DNA from: Flavobacterium psychrophilum
GTDB lineage: Bacteria > Bacteroidota > Bacteroidia > Flavobacteriales > Flavobacteriaceae
Length of the DNA: 7,008 nucleotides
Assembly: GCA_945907225.1 (NCBI GenBank)
Contig: CAMDSN010000085.1
Coordinates: 1-7,008 of the forward strand
Direction: 5' to 3'
Of the stretch, positions 6,098 to 7,008 are shown in pieces (within the stretch, counting starts at the first letter, position 1; every line of letters starts with the position of its first letter). A model generated the notes under the pieces. It was not told where the DNA came from. It was given only the letters and a program-made list of their open reading frames with translations, and searched no databases. Position numbers and translations under genes: made by a program.

Positions 6098-7008
6098 ATG
6101 TATCAGTCTAAAATAACGGGTCTCGGATTTTATGTCCCAGATAACATAATAACCAATGAAGATTTATCAAAAATTATTGATACTGATGATAATTGGATAC
6201 AGGAGCGAACGGGTATTAAAGAAAGAAGACATGTTGTGAGAGGCGAAGACACAACAACTTCAATGGGAGTTAAAGCAGCAAATATTGCTATTGAGCGCTC
6301 TGGAGTTGCTGCAGATGAAATCGATTTTATAATCTTCGCCACAATTTCCCCTGATTATTATTTTCCGGGACCAGGTGTCTCTTTACAAAAGGAATTAGGA
6401 TTAAAAACGATTGGTGCATTAGACATAAGAAATCAATGTTCGGGTTTTATTTATGCGCTATCTGTTGCAGACCAATTTATTAAAACAGGTATGTATAAGA
6501 CTATTTTAGTTGTCGCCTCTGAATTACAATCGTTAGGATTGGACATGACAACTAGGGGTAGAGCAGTATCGGTAATTTTTGGAGATGGAGCAGGAGCAGC
6601 AATTTTAACACGGAGTGATGACGATAGTGGTATTTTATCAACGCACTTACATTCAGAAGGGGAATATGCTAAAGAGTTAGCCCTACTGGCTCCTGGTATG
6701 GGAGGAAGATGGGTTACAGACATACTTTATGAAAATGATCCAAATGACGTGTCATATTTTCCATATATGAATGGTCAATTAGTTTTTAAAAATGCAGTAG
6801 CTCGTTTTAGCGAAGTAATTGCCGAAGGATTAGAAGCAAACAATCTGCGTGTGGAAGATATAGATTTATTAATTCCGCATCAAGCTAATTTGAGAATTTC
6901 CCAATTCATTCAAAAGAAATTCGATTTAAGTGATGATCAAGTTTTCAATAACATTCAAAAGTATGGAAATACTACAGCTGCATCAATCCCAATTGCCCTA
7001 ACAGAGGC
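6098..7008 (+). CDS. fabH: 3-oxoacyl-ACP synthase III (ketoacyl-ACP synthase III), cut by the window edge
   Basis: FabH starts fatty-acid synthesis in the cytosol by condensing an acyl-CoA primer with malonyl-ACP. The first 303 residues are present and only the C-terminal end is missing. The catalytic triad is complete: C114 in RNQCSGFIYAL, H261 in IPHQANLRI and N291 in YGNTTAASIP. FGDGAGAAIL (161-170) and the N-terminal DNWIQERTGIKERR (31-44) are further family hallmarks. Compared with E. coli FabH (C112, H244, N274, from memory), the Cys-to-His distance is 15 residues longer. The extra length falls around 198-228 (APGMGGRW...SYFPYMNG), which I recognise as typical of a Flavobacteriia FabH lineage. 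No rpmF, plsX or acc genes are visible upstream, so this may not be the housekeeping copy, and a specialised primer (for example branched-chain) is possible. The start is fixed by the MYQSKITGLGFYVP beginning. Confidence 0.94.
   Translation, partial: MYQSKITGLGFYVPDNIITNEDLSKIIDTDDNWIQERTGIKERRHVVRGEDTTTSMGVKAANIAIERSGVAADEIDFIIFATISPDYYFPGPGVSLQKELGLKTIGALDIRNQCSGFIYALSVADQFIKTGMYKTILVVASELQSLGLDMTTRGRAVSVIFGDGAGAAILTRSDDDSGILSTHLHSEGEYAKELALLAPGMGGRWVTDILYENDPNDVSYFPYMNGQLVFKNAVARFSEVIAEGLEANNLRVEDIDLLIPHQANLRISQFIQKKFDLSDDQVFNNIQKYGNTTAASIPIALTE

Noticed and set aside
6451..6723. Open frame of 90 codons on the minus strand
   Set aside because: It is antisense to fabH across the GDGAGA region, so it is a by-product of fabH codon constraints.

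Overview
The window looks like ordinary chromosome from a member of the Flavobacteriia (Bacteroidota), probably Flavobacterium or a close relative. This rests on AT-rich DNA, Bacteroidota-type -7 promoter elements (TAnnTTTG) and starts without Shine-Dalgarno sequences. It also rests on a surface protein opening with the QVGIGTTNP...LDI...GLLIPR signature common in this class, and on family-typical protein sequences throughout. No tRNA, rRNA, CRISPR array, insertion sequence or prophage structure was seen.

Layout from left to right. The first 668 bases hold the N-terminal third of htpG (Hsp90) on the minus strand, running off the left edge. Its leader and upstream region (669-893) contain a GC-rich hairpin and a sigma-54-like -24/-12 element. 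Next, also on the minus strand, is a secreted surface protein with YadA-like head repeats and a C-terminal S74 intramolecular chaperone. A 429-bp divergent spacer follows, then a plus-strand ABC ATPase with no permease beside it. This gene converges on a minus-strand, secreted S9D glutamyl-endopeptidase-like serine peptidase of 804 residues. A compact 118-bp divergent spacer with a perfect -7 element in each direction leads to fabH (ketoacyl-ACP synthase III), which runs off the right edge.

The genes do not form an obvious pathway or operon. They are a chaperone, an adhesin-like protein, a transporter ATPase, a periplasmic peptidase and a fatty-acid initiation enzyme, each apparently transcribed on its own. 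I see no convincing undescribed multi-gene system. The best leads are regulatory and architectural: the sigma-54-like element and hairpin ahead of htpG, the apparently leaderless fabH transcript, and a self-cleaving S74 adhesin with no visible anchor.
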